A stretch of 5,788 nt of DNA from Desulfobacula sp. GTDB taxonomy: Bacteria > Desulfobacterota > Desulfobacteria > Desulfobacterales > Desulfobacteraceae. The notes under the pieces are model-generated. The model was not told the origin of the DNA. It worked only from the letters and a program-made list of their open reading frames with translations, and searched no databases. Made by a program: the position numbers and the translations under genes. Shown in pieces: positions 1-5,788 of this stretch. How positions within the stretch are numbered: position 1 is the stretch's first letter; every line of letters begins with the position of its first letter. Location: contig JAQICW010000110.1 of the NCBI GenBank assembly GCA_027858355.1, forward strand, positions 1 to 5,788. The letters run 5' to 3'.

Positions 1-733
1 TTAACCCAACAATTCCCCTGGCATTTTCAATCTGGTATTTTTTTGCAGGGCCGTCATTGGCAGTACGTTTGACAGGCACAAGCTTTCCAAACCTGGATTC
101 TATTTTGTCTTGAATTTCCCGGGTTAATATCTGTTGTTGTTTTTCAACGGCTGAATCTCCCATGGGCATGTATTCAATAAATCGGATATGAAAGGGATGG
201 TTTATTGTTAAGGCTGTCAGATCTTCAATCTCGTCATCATTAATTCCCCTTAAAATGACAGTATTGATTTTTACAGGTGATATTCCCAGGTCATGGGCAG
301 AAAAAATAGAGTCCTTGACCTGCTGGAATCTATCCCGGCCGGTTATCCGGGCAAATTTAACCGGGTCCAGGGTATCAAGGCTGAAATTCAAGCGTTTGAT
401 TCCAAGGGCGATGAGTTTTTTTATTTTTTCCCGGGTCAACAATGACCCATTTGTGGTAATGGAAATGTCTTTAAGACTTTCAATGGCACACAAACGTTCC
501 AGGAATGAAAAGATATCCTTTCTGACAAAAGGTTCTCCCCCGGTAATCCTGACTTTTGTTATGCCAAGTTCGCAGGCAAGCCTGGTAATTCTGAGGATCT
601 CTTCGTACCTGGCAATCTTGTCATGCTCAATAACAGAGAATGGTGTGGATGGAACACAGTACAGGCATTTGAAATTACACCGGTCAGTGACTGAGATGCG
701 AAGATAATTAATGGGGCGGTTTCCGGCGATCAT
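1..733 (-). CDS. moaA: GTP 3',8-cyclase MoaA (C-terminus cut by window edge)
   Basis: A radical SAM enzyme that converts GTP to 3',8-cyclo-GTP, the first step of molybdenum cofactor synthesis. Translation from the ATG gives 244 residues and is still open at the left edge. Seen: the radical SAM CX3CX2C motif (C19, C23, C26) in the context LRISVTDRCNFKCLYC, the SAM-binding GGEP (residues 65-68), TTNG (93-96), SLDT (118-121), and the MoaA-type stretch IRFIEYMPMG (183-192). A typical MoaA has about 325-340 residues, so roughly 80-95 are missing, including the region with the second Fe-S cluster cysteines. The in-frame TAA of the preceding gene lies 3 bases upstream, so this ATG is the first possible start. 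An AAGGAA ribosome site lies 8 bases before it, inside the end of cobA-hemD. The heme-pathway relatives NirJ and AhbC/D are less likely, because the VPVKRTANDGPAKKYQIENA region (219-238) is typical of MoaA. Confidence 0.93.
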   Translation of the reverse strand, partial: MIAGNRPINYLRISVTDRCNFKCLYCVPSTPFSVIEHDKIARYEEILRITRLACELGITKVRITGGEPFVRKDIFSFLERLCAIESLKDISITTNGSLLTREKIKKLIALGIKRLNFSLDTLDPVKFARITGRDRFQQVKDSIFSAHDLGISPVKINTVILRGINDDEIEDLTALTINHPFHIRFIEYMPMGDSAVEKQQQILTREIQDKIESRFGKLVPVKRTANDGPAKKYQIENARGIVGL

Positions 734-736
734 TTT

Positions 737-2272
737 TTATTTTCCTTCATAGTATGCCAGCAATGAATTCACAAGTCCTTGAATGGTAAAGTCTTTTGCT
801 TCAACGTCAGGTTCAATATCAAGAGATCTTGCTGTATCTGAGGTGATCGGCCCGATACTGGCGGTCACTACATTTTTTAACAATTTTTTAGCATTTTTTG
901 ATTCAAGCAGGGACATGAAATTAGTCACAGTGGAAGAGCTGGTAAAGGTTATGGCATCAATTTCATTGTCTTCCAAAAGCGAGATAAGCTCCTTTTTCCC
1001 ATCAGAATTGAGCTTGGTTTCATAGGCAACAACATCATCAACCTGAGCCCCCATTTTTGTCAATTCTTCAGGTAGAATGGTTCTGGCTTGTTTTGCCCTT
1101 GGCAGTAATACCTTTTTATCCTTTATGTCAACCCTTGAAAATGCCTCAATCACACTTTCCGCCCTATAGGTCTTTGGCAGGATATCACTTAAAATACCGT
1201 AATTTTTCAGCCGTTCCTTTGTCACAGGACCGATGCATGCAAAATTAAGGTGTCCCAAGACTCTCACGTCAAGGCCCATATCAAATAAGGTGTCAAAAAA
1301 GAACTTCACACCATTGACACTGGTAAAAACAAGCCAGTCATAATCTTTTATATTTTCAATGGATTTTTTTAAAGGGGCTGTATCTTCAGGCGGAACGATT
1401 TGGATGGTGGGAATTTCAATGCAAAGTGCCCCAAGTTTGGAGAGCTTTGACACAAGGTCACTTGCCTGGGCCCTGGCCCTGGTAACCACAATACGTTTTC
1501 CAAACAAGGGTCTTTTATCAAACCATGCCAGTTCATCCCTTAAAGATACCACATGACCGATAACAATAATGGCTGGGGATTTTAGTTTAGCCTGTTTAAC
1601 ACGCTCAACAATTGTTGCAAGGGTTCCTGTGACAGTTTTTTGCCTGGCTGTGGTACCCCATCTGACAAGAGCAATAGGGGTATCGGATGGTTTGCCGTGT
1701 TTAATCAGATTTTTTACAATATTTTCAAGGTTTTTAACCCCCATTAAAAATACAAGAGTTGCATTGGATTTTGCATATACATCCCATTGCATGGAGGTAT
1801 CTTTTTTTGTGGGATCTTCATGGCCGGTAATAAATGATACAAACGACGTATGGTCCCTGTGGGTTATAGGAATTCCTGCATAGGCAGGTGCGGCAATTGC
1901 CGAGGTAACACCTGGCACCACTTCATAGGGCACTTTGTGGCTTAAAAGCATCTGGGCCTCTTCACCACCCCGACCGAATACAAAAGGATCACCCCCTTTC
2001 AGCCTGGCTACGTCAAACCCCTGTTTGGCCTTGTCCACCAGCAATAGGTTGATTTTATCCTGGGAAAGGGTGTGGTCCCCGCCTTTTTTCCCCACATAAA
2101 TAATCTGGGCATCGCTTCTGGCATAATTCAGTAAAAAAGGAGATGCAAGATAATCATAAACCACAACATCTGCTGTTTCTATGCATTCTTTTGCCTTAAT
2201 GGTTAAAAGGCCTGGATCACCCGGGCCTGCACCAATCAGATATACAGTGCCTGTTTTATCTGTCATTTTCAT
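737..2272 (-). CDS. cobA-hemD: Fused uroporphyrinogen-III C-methyltransferase / uroporphyrinogen-III synthase
   Basis: A 511-residue bifunctional cytoplasmic enzyme. Residues about 8-248 form the methyltransferase (SUMT), which uses SAM to make precorrin-2 from uroporphyrinogen III. Seen there: VYLIGAGPGDPGLLT (10-24), ARLKGGDPFVFGRGGEE (89-105), VVPGVTSA (118-125), GIPITHRD (133-140) and TGH (149-151). Residues about 255-508 form the HemD synthase, which closes and inverts hydroxymethylbilane. Seen there: VVTRAR (262-267), FTSVNG (316-321), ACIGP (345-349), TYRAES (368-373), LLPRAK (389-394), FTSSSTVTNF (443-452) and ASIGPIT (471-477). The gene overlaps hemC by 17 bases, so the enzyme making its substrate is encoded directly upstream. 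The first ATG is preferred over one two codons later because GGAG sits 7 bases before it. CobA-HemD fusions are known in Firmicutes and deltaproteobacteria. The methyltransferase half directs flux towards siroheme, cobalamin or siroheme-derived heme. No SirC/CysG-type dehydrogenase domain is present. Confidence 0.96.
   Translation of the reverse strand: MKMTDKTGTVYLIGAGPGDPGLLTIKAKECIETADVVVYDYLASPFLLNYARSDAQIIYVGKKGGDHTLSQDKINLLLVDKAKQGFDVARLKGGDPFVFGRGGEEAQMLLSHKVPYEVVPGVTSAIAAPAYAGIPITHRDHTSFVSFITGHEDPTKKDTSMQWDVYAKSNATLVFLMGVKNLENIVKNLIKHGKPSDTPIALVRWGTTARQKTVTGTLATIVERVKQAKLKSPAIIVIGHVVSLRDELAWFDKRPLFGKRIVVTRARAQASDLVSKLSKLGALCIEIPTIQIVPPEDTAPLKKSIENIKDYDWLVFTSVNGVKFFFDTLFDMGLDVRVLGHLNFACIGPVTKERLKNYGILSDILPKTYRAESVIEAFSRVDIKDKKVLLPRAKQARTILPEELTKMGAQVDDVVAYETKLNSDGKKELISLLEDNEIDAITFTSSSTVTNFMSLLESKNAKKLLKNVVTASIGPITSDTARSLDIEPDVEAKDFTIQGLVNSLLAYYEGK
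742..747 (-). promoter_or_regulatory. ribosome binding site of moaA
   Basis: AAGGAA on the minus strand, 8 bases before the moaA ATG. It lies within the last codons of cobA-hemD (Glu-Gly-Lys-stop). Ribosomes ending cobA-hemD therefore finish on top of this site, which suggests translational coupling. Confidence 0.7.
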
Positions 2273-3188
2273 TCAATTGCTCCAATATTTTTCTTCCGCC
2301 TTTTTCAAGGACCTTGTCGGCAAGAGCCTTACCAGAATGTTCCACCTTATTGATTGGGGAAAGAATGTGTTCTTTGATTAATTCTTTGCCGTCTTCCGAG
2401 GCAACAACGGCTGTCAGCAACACATCATCTCCTTTGATTTTTCCAAAACAGGCCACTGGAATATGGCAGGAGCCTTCTATCTGTTTTAAAAATGCACGCT
2501 CGCCTGTTACACAGATCCGAGTGTCACGATGATCCAGCTTTTTCATGATTGCTGTAATATCATCATCATGGTCTCTTGTTTCAATGCAAAGGGCTCCCTG
2601 TCCCACTGCTGGAATCATTATAGTTTCATCCAGGTATTCTGTGATTTCGCTGTCCTGTCCCAGACGGCGAAGGCCTGCTGCAGCAAGCACAATGGCATCA
2701 TAGTCCCCGGCTTTGAGTTTTTTAATCCGAGTGTCCAGGTTGCCCCGGATGGATTCAATAATGACATCCGGCCGGATATGCTTGATCTGGGAGGCACGCC
2801 TGAGACTTGAAGTGCCTATTTTTGCCCCTTTTTTATAATCGGTTAACAGGCTATTGTCTTTTGAAATGAGAGCGTCAAAGGGGTTTTCTCTTTTTGGTAT
2901 GGCGCCAATAATAAGGCCACAAGGCAGCTCACCTGGCATGTCCTTCATGCTGTGGACAGCAATATCTATATCATTGTTTAAAAGTGCTGCTTCGATTTCC
3001 TTGACAAACAGCCCTTTTCCCCCAACCATGGCAAGTGGCCGGTCCGTGATCATGTCTCCAGTTGTTTTGATGATCGTTATTTCAACAATAAGATCAGGGG
3101 AAAGATGTTCAATTTCCGATTTTATAAAATGAGCCTGCCACAAAGCCAGCTGGCTTCCTCTTGTACCGATGCATATATTTTTTTTCAT
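2256..3188 (-). CDS. hemC: Hydroxymethylbilane synthase (porphobilinogen deaminase)
   Basis: A cytoplasmic enzyme that joins four porphobilinogen molecules into hydroxymethylbilane, the substrate of the HemD half encoded next. The 310 residues match the usual family length. Seen: GTRGSQLALWQA (8-19), GGKGLFVKEIE (56-66), AVHSMKDMP (77-85) with the catalytic aspartate D83, GTSSLRR (125-131), RGNLDTR (148-154), PAVGQGAL (193-200), and EGSCHIP (238-244), whose C241 should carry the dipyrromethane cofactor. The start is supported by the normal family N-terminus (charged residues, then IGTRGS). No good Shine-Dalgarno is visible, only a GTGGGG run too far upstream. The stop of the zinc-ribbon gene lies 9 bases before the ATG, so initiation may depend on coupling. 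No hemA or hemB is visible in the window. Confidence 0.97.
   Translation of the reverse strand: MKKNICIGTRGSQLALWQAHFIKSEIEHLSPDLIVEITIIKTTGDMITDRPLAMVGGKGLFVKEIEAALLNNDIDIAVHSMKDMPGELPCGLIIGAIPKRENPFDALISKDNSLLTDYKKGAKIGTSSLRRASQIKHIRPDVIIESIRGNLDTRIKKLKAGDYDAIVLAAAGLRRLGQDSEITEYLDETIMIPAVGQGALCIETRDHDDDITAIMKKLDHRDTRICVTGERAFLKQIEGSCHIPVACFGKIKGDDVLLTAVVASEDGKELIKEHILSPINKVEHSGKALADKVLEKGGRKILEQLNENDR
2280..2283 (-). promoter_or_regulatory. ribosome binding site of cobA-hemD
   Basis: GGAG on the minus strand, 7 bases before the first of two in-frame ATGs (2272 and 2266). It lies inside the hemC coding sequence. The spacing favours the first ATG and the 17-base overlap with hemC. Confidence 0.6.
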
Positions 3189-3197
3189 AAAATTTTA

Positions 3198-3434
3198 TCA
3201 AACCCCACAGGAAGAACAATTGGAAGATGAACAGCTCCCGCATGCAGATGAACTCGATGATTTAACAGTTGTTTCATTGCCAGGGCCGGATGATTTTGAT
3301 ATAAACCCGCAGGCAGACATCAGCCGTGACAGATCCTGGCTGTTGCAAGAAGGACATTCAGGTGTTGAGCCACCCATAACCAGGGTTTCAAATCTTTTAT
3401 CACAAGCCTTGCATTTATATTCATAGATTGGCAT
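3198..3434 (-). CDS. FmdB-type small zinc-ribbon protein
   Basis: A 78-residue protein of the FmdB / CxxC-CxxC-SSSS family. The N-terminus MPIYEYKCKACDKRFE is the classic family start. The two pairs C8-x2-C11 and C27-x2-C30 should form one zinc ribbon within the first 35 residues. A serine-rich linker (59-63) leads to a C-terminal tail with four more cysteines, C65, C68, C73 and C76, plus a lone C42. GAGGT lies 6 bases before the ATG. An ATG 13 bases further upstream is out of frame. It is the first gene after the only long gap and after the promoter candidate, and it sits 9 bases before hemC, so it probably shares that transcript. Family members have been called putative regulators, but their role is poorly known. 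A job in tetrapyrrole synthesis here is inference from position only. Confidence 0.9.
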   Translation of the reverse strand: MPIYEYKCKACDKRFETLVMGGSTPECPSCNSQDLSRLMSACGFISKSSGPGNETTVKSSSSSACGSCSSSNCSSCGV

Positions 3435-3440
3435 TTAATG

Positions 3441-3445
3441 ACCTC
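3441..3445 (-). promoter_or_regulatory. ribosome binding site of the zinc-ribbon gene
   Basis: GAGGT on the minus strand, 6 bases before the ATG at 3434. It confirms the start that also gives the standard FmdB N-terminus. Confidence 0.65.
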
Positions 3446-3463
3446 ATTTTTATTTTATTTATT

Positions 3464-3475
3464 TTAACTCGTTAA
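3464..3475 (-). repeat. short inverted repeat at the predicted transcription start
   Basis: TTAAC-GA-GTTAA is a perfect 5-base inverted repeat with a 2-base centre. It overlaps the downstream end of the candidate -10 box, where the transcript should begin. The position would suit a repressor site, but the arms are short and AT-rich, so chance is quite possible. Confidence 0.25.
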
Positions 3476-3502
3476 TATAAGGATTTAATTGAAGATTTTC
3501 AA
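3474..3502 (-). promoter_or_regulatory. candidate sigma-70-type promoter for the fmdB-like/hemC/cobA-hemD/moaA operon
   Basis: On the minus strand, TTGAAA (3502-3497) and TATATT (3479-3474) are separated by exactly 17 bases. Both hexamers differ from consensus at one position (TTGACA) or one position (TATAAT: fifth base). It lies in the only real intergenic gap, about 40 bases before the start of the zinc-ribbon gene. The -35 hexamer is also part of a weak TTGAA-AATC-TTCAA inverted repeat. The region is AT-rich, which raises the chance of a fortuitous match. Confidence 0.5.
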
Positions 3503-3514
3503 GGCTGTATTTTT

Positions 3515-4459
3515 TCAGAGAGATTCAATCACACCTGCGGCAATAAGAGGGATCAGGATTTCATGGTGTCCGACAATGCTGAAACCTCTGCCTTTACCAA
3601 GGGTAGGGCGGTTTACCACATTGGTCATGGGTCGGTAATGACGGATGAAATCAAGATTGACCGTTGTGAAATCATCAAGACTGTGGCCCAGGTTTCTGAC
3701 CAGAGAGATGGCCTTTAGAAAGACTTCCGGCATGATGACGGCAGAGCCAGCATTAATAAATACCCCTTTTTCTAAATTACTAATATTTGAGGCAAACCAT
3801 TTGAAATCATAATGGGATGCTGCCCCACAGGCGGCAGCATCAAAATCAGGGTGCATGTGGATGATATCTGTGCCAATGGCCACATGAACGGTTACAGGGA
3901 TATCAAGGGCAGCGCCTGATGCTGTTAAACTTAAATCTTTAAACTCAAGATTTTCTTTAAGGATCATGTTCCCAACAGCCCTTCCCAGTCCAATGGATTG
4001 GATTTTTGCATTTTTAATGGCCTGGTTGAGAAAACTTGATGTTTCTTTTGCCATGCCAAAGCTGCCGCTACCAAGGGACTGGGCAACATCTTCCGAGGTC
4101 CTTCCCATCATGGCAGTTTCAAGGTCATGGATAATGCCTGATCCGTTCATGGAGATCATGGTAAACACATTTTTTTTCATCAGATCAATGATAATCGGAG
4201 ACATCCCTGTTTTTATGACATGGCCGCCCATGGCAAAATAGACCTGTTTTTTGTTTTTTGCAGCACTGCTGATGGCTTTTATAACATATCGAAGATCATT
4301 CCCTGCCAGGATTGATGGCAGGGTGTTAAGAAAAGCTGAAAACCGTTGGCCTTTTTTCCATGGCGTTGAAAAATCTTTACAATCAACCTTGCTTATTCTC
4401 TCCTTTATGGAATAGGTTTTAAGTCTGCTGTAATCCAGGTGTTTAAATGAATCACTCAT
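3515..4459 (-). CDS. Deoxyhypusine synthase-superfamily-like protein, function unknown
   Basis: A 314-residue, apparently soluble protein without signal peptide or membrane segment. Seen: GGHVIKTGMSPIIIDLM (78-94), MNGSGIIHDLE (104-114), TSEDVAQSLGSGSFG (121-135), IPVTVHVAIGTDIIHMHP (187-204), INAGSAVIMPEVFLKA (235-250) and NRPTLGKGRGFSIVGHHE (283-300). From memory of deoxyhypusine synthase, the TAGG-EEDL segment matches residues 102-114, the IPVF-PALTDGS segment matches 187-198, and the WGK segment with the catalytic lysine matches LGKG, making K289 the counterpart. The active-site tryptophan next to that lysine is leucine here, and the KHH motif is not evident. Bacteria lack eIF5A, so the usual substrate is absent. 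The start overlaps the gmhA stop by 8 bases, with AAAGGA about 9 bases upstream, which indicates coupling. I am sure of the gene, fairly confident of the fold, and do not know the reaction. Confidence 0.65.
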   Translation of the reverse strand: MSDSFKHLDYSRLKTYSIKERISKVDCKDFSTPWKKGQRFSAFLNTLPSILAGNDLRYVIKAISSAAKNKKQVYFAMGGHVIKTGMSPIIIDLMKKNVFTMISMNGSGIIHDLETAMMGRTSEDVAQSLGSGSFGMAKETSSFLNQAIKNAKIQSIGLGRAVGNMILKENLEFKDLSLTASGAALDIPVTVHVAIGTDIIHMHPDFDAAACGAASHYDFKWFASNISNLEKGVFINAGSAVIMPEVFLKAISLVRNLGHSLDDFTTVNLDFIRHYRPMTNVVNRPTLGKGRGFSIVGHHEILIPLIAAGVIESL

Positions 4460-5021
4460 TGAAAAGAATCCTTTCTGTCAGGTCACATAAGATGTGAGCC
4501 AGCAGGATATGAACTTCCTGTATTCTTGCTGTTGAGTCTGAATCAACGCAAAAGGGGATATCGCTTAAGGCTTTTAATTTGCCCTTATTCCCTGAGAAAC
4601 CAATAATGGAAAGGCCGATGTCCTTTGCTTCTTCTACTGCTTTTATAACGTTGGGAGAATTGCCGGAAGTTGAGATGCCAAGGGCAATATCTCCTTTGTT
4701 CCCCAGCGCCTGGATTTGTTTGAAAAATATATCTTCAAAGGCATAATCATTGCCGATACTTGTGATAATGGATGTGTCAGTGGTAAGCGCAATTGCCGAC
4801 AGCGGTTTTCTTTCTATCTGGAACCTGTTGACAAATTCAGCGGCAATATGCTGGCAATCTGCCGCACTGCCTCCATTTCCAAATAAAAGTATTTTCCTGC
4901 CTTTATTAAAGGCCAGGGCCATCATGGCAGCACAGGATTCTATTTGTTCCATATGTTTTGCAAAAATTATTTTTTTTGCAGTGATACTGTCTTCAACCGA
5001 TTGTTGAATAAGGTTTTTCAT
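4452..5021 (-). CDS. gmhA: D-sedoheptulose-7-phosphate isomerase GmhA (SIS domain)
   Basis: A cytoplasmic sugar isomerase that converts sedoheptulose 7-phosphate to D-glycero-manno-heptose 7-phosphate, the first step of heptose supply for lipopolysaccharide. The 189 residues match the E. coli protein (192). Seen: a helical N-terminus (1-40), FGNGGSAADCQHIAAEF (47-63) including phosphate-binding serines and metal/catalytic residues H58 and E62, TSIGNDYAFEDIF (87-99), GISTSGNSPNVIKA (115-128) and RIQEVHILLAHILCDLTE (166-183), whose Q168 and H176 fit the second half of the metal and catalytic site. It starts 22 bases after the TPR gene and overlaps the next gene by 8 bases. The ribosome site is weak (AAGAAAG). 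The initiator-associating protein DiaA is a close paralogue, but the length and complete catalytic set favour GmhA. No hldE, waa or other heptose gene is visible in the window. Confidence 0.92.
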   Translation of the reverse strand: MKNLIQQSVEDSITAKKIIFAKHMEQIESCAAMMALAFNKGRKILLFGNGGSAADCQHIAAEFVNRFQIERKPLSAIALTTDTSIITSIGNDYAFEDIFFKQIQALGNKGDIALGISTSGNSPNVIKAVEEAKDIGLSIIGFSGNKGKLKALSDIPFCVDSDSTARIQEVHILLAHILCDLTERILFNE

Positions 5022-5043
5022 AATTTGCTTTCTTTTAATCTGT

Positions 5044-5788
5044 TTAATGATGCTGTTTTAATTTTTTTTGAGGGGGAAGGCAGGCATCTTTTATTTTTTT
5101 CTGGATGGTTCCCAACCTTTTTTTAAATTGTTTATTGTCAGGTTCAATGGCAATACTTTTTTGTGCAAGGGTAAGGGCAATGGTCAGGTTTCTTCCCTGA
5201 AGTTCAAGGGATTTTGCATATCCAGACAAAGAGGTGGCATCACTGGGATTCAGCTTGATGGCAGTATTAAATTCCCAGCCAGCTTTTTCAGGCAGGTTTT
5301 TCTCCAGATAAATTTCACCCTTCATTCGGAAAGTCAGCCCTGATTTCGGGTTTATCCGGCTTGCCTTTTCAAGGTGGGTTAAGGCCTGGTCATGATGCTT
5401 TTTTTTAATTAGCAAATTCCCGAGTAAAAGCTCGACTTCAAAAACAGACAAATCACTGCCCTGGGCTTGTTGCAAATAAAGGATGGCTTTGTCTATATCT
5501 CCTTCAATTTGATAAAGAAGGCCAATATTGTAAATCACGATTAGTTCATCCGGATTTATCTTCATGGCCTTTTCAAATTCAAGTTTTGCCATGGTAAGTT
5601 TTCCCATGACACCGAAACACACCCCGAGACTGTTTATCAGGTTAATGTTATCGGGTTCGATTTCAAGCCCTTTTTGATATTCTTTTGTCGCCATTTCGTA
5701 TTTATCCATCTGATAAAGCCGATCGCCACTGATATTCAGCGATGTGGCATCAAAATGAACCAGGCTGTCCGGTCCGAAAAAAGCAGCG
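5044..5788 (-). CDS. Tetratricopeptide-repeat protein (N-terminus cut by window edge)
   Basis: The frame is open to the right edge. At least 247 residues are visible, and the true start lies outside; an internal ATG at 5709 would cut the first repeat and is not the likely start. From about visible residue 20 there are about six TPR-like helical pairs, spaced near 34 residues. Each ends in a turn such as EIEPDN, KINPDE, RINPKS, KLNPSD or AIEPDN. The last 30 residues are lysine-rich (KKIKD, QKKLKQHH). TPR arrays are protein-binding scaffolds, so no enzymatic role can be read from this part. The stretch before the repeats (AAFFGPDSLVHFDATSLNIS) is not a TPR and may be the end of another domain. 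gmhA follows 22 bases after the stop, so the two may share a transcript. Confidence 0.88.
   Translation of the reverse strand, partial: AAFFGPDSLVHFDATSLNISGDRLYQMDKYEMATKEYQKGLEIEPDNINLINSLGVCFGVMGKLTMAKLEFEKAMKINPDELIVIYNIGLLYQIEGDIDKAILYLQQAQGSDLSVFEVELLLGNLLIKKKHHDQALTHLEKASRINPKSGLTFRMKGEIYLEKNLPEKAGWEFNTAIKLNPSDATSLSGYAKSLELQGRNLTIALTLAQKSIAIEPDNKQFKKRLGTIQKKIKDACLPPQKKLKQHH

Noticed and set aside
255..707. 150-codon open frame on the plus strand
   Set aside because: It lies antisense to moaA, whose radical SAM motifs are clear, and its translation shows no recognisable motif.
783..1883. Several plus-strand open frames across this span
   Set aside because: All are antisense to cobA-hemD, resemble no family, and are expected by chance opposite a long gene.
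2181..3132. Plus-strand open frames opposite hemC
   Set aside because: hemC is complete with all family motifs on the minus strand; these frames are its shadows.
3169..3426. Acidic 85-codon plus-strand open frame
   Set aside because: It is the complement of the FmdB-type gene. The minus-strand frame has the cysteine pairs, the family N-terminus and a good ribosome site.
3490..3515. Possible terminator after the deoxyhypusine synthase-like gene
   Set aside because: The only dyads (TTGAA-AATC-TTCAA and a 3-base CTG/CAG pair) have no GC-rich stem and no following T-run in the transcript direction.
3966..5343. Plus-strand open frames opposite the deoxyhypusine synthase-like, gmhA and TPR genes
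   Set aside because: No ribosome site or family motif was seen, and the minus-strand genes explain the sequence.
5044..5709. TPR protein as a complete gene starting at the ATG at 5709
   Set aside because: The frame stays open to the window edge, and the first TPR helix begins upstream of that ATG, so the methionine is internal.
1..5788. CRISPR arrays, tRNA or rRNA genes, insertion sequences, phage genes
   Set aside because: I saw no direct repeat arrays, no cloverleaf, no transposase or integrase motifs, and almost no non-coding space.

Overview
All recognisable genes lie on the minus strand, so transcription runs from high to low coordinates. They are packed nearly end to end: the only sizeable gap is about 80 bases, and no stretch over 300 bases lacks a gene. 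The base composition is moderately AT-rich. The mix of a CobA-HemD fusion, a MoaA, a GmhA and TPR proteins suggests a Gram-negative anaerobe. A sulfate-reducing deltaproteobacterium (Desulfobacteraceae-like) is my best guess; this is inference from gene content and style, not proof.

Right-hand unit (5788 down to 3515): the C-terminal part of a tetratricopeptide-repeat protein cut by the window edge, then gmhA (sedoheptulose-7-phosphate isomerase, first step of lipopolysaccharide heptose synthesis), then a 314-residue protein that overlaps gmhA by 8 bases. By my reading the last is a divergent bacterial member of the deoxyhypusine synthase superfamily. It keeps the C-terminal lysine context but not the other substrate-site residues, and its function is unknown.

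Intergenic gap (3435-3514): a good sigma-70-like promoter candidate (TTGAAA, 17 bases, TATATT) with a short inverted repeat at the expected transcription start. No convincing terminator is visible for the upstream unit.

Left-hand unit (3434 down to 1): a small FmdB-type zinc-ribbon protein, hemC (hydroxymethylbilane synthase), a fused cobA-hemD (uroporphyrinogen-III methyltransferase plus synthase), and moaA (GTP 3',8-cyclase), which runs off the left edge. Gaps are 9, -17 and 3 bases, so this looks like one operon. HemC and the HemD half convert porphobilinogen to uroporphyrinogen III. The CobA half then methylates it to precorrin-2, the entry to siroheme, cobalamin and (in many sulfate reducers) the siroheme-dependent heme route. 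MoaA begins molybdopterin synthesis. The operon therefore joins two cofactor pathways used by respiratory metalloenzymes.

The most interesting item is the deoxyhypusine-synthase-like protein coupled to gmhA. The zinc-ribbon protein with a second cysteine cluster leading the tetrapyrrole operon is next. Most of the remaining content is ordinary housekeeping metabolism.
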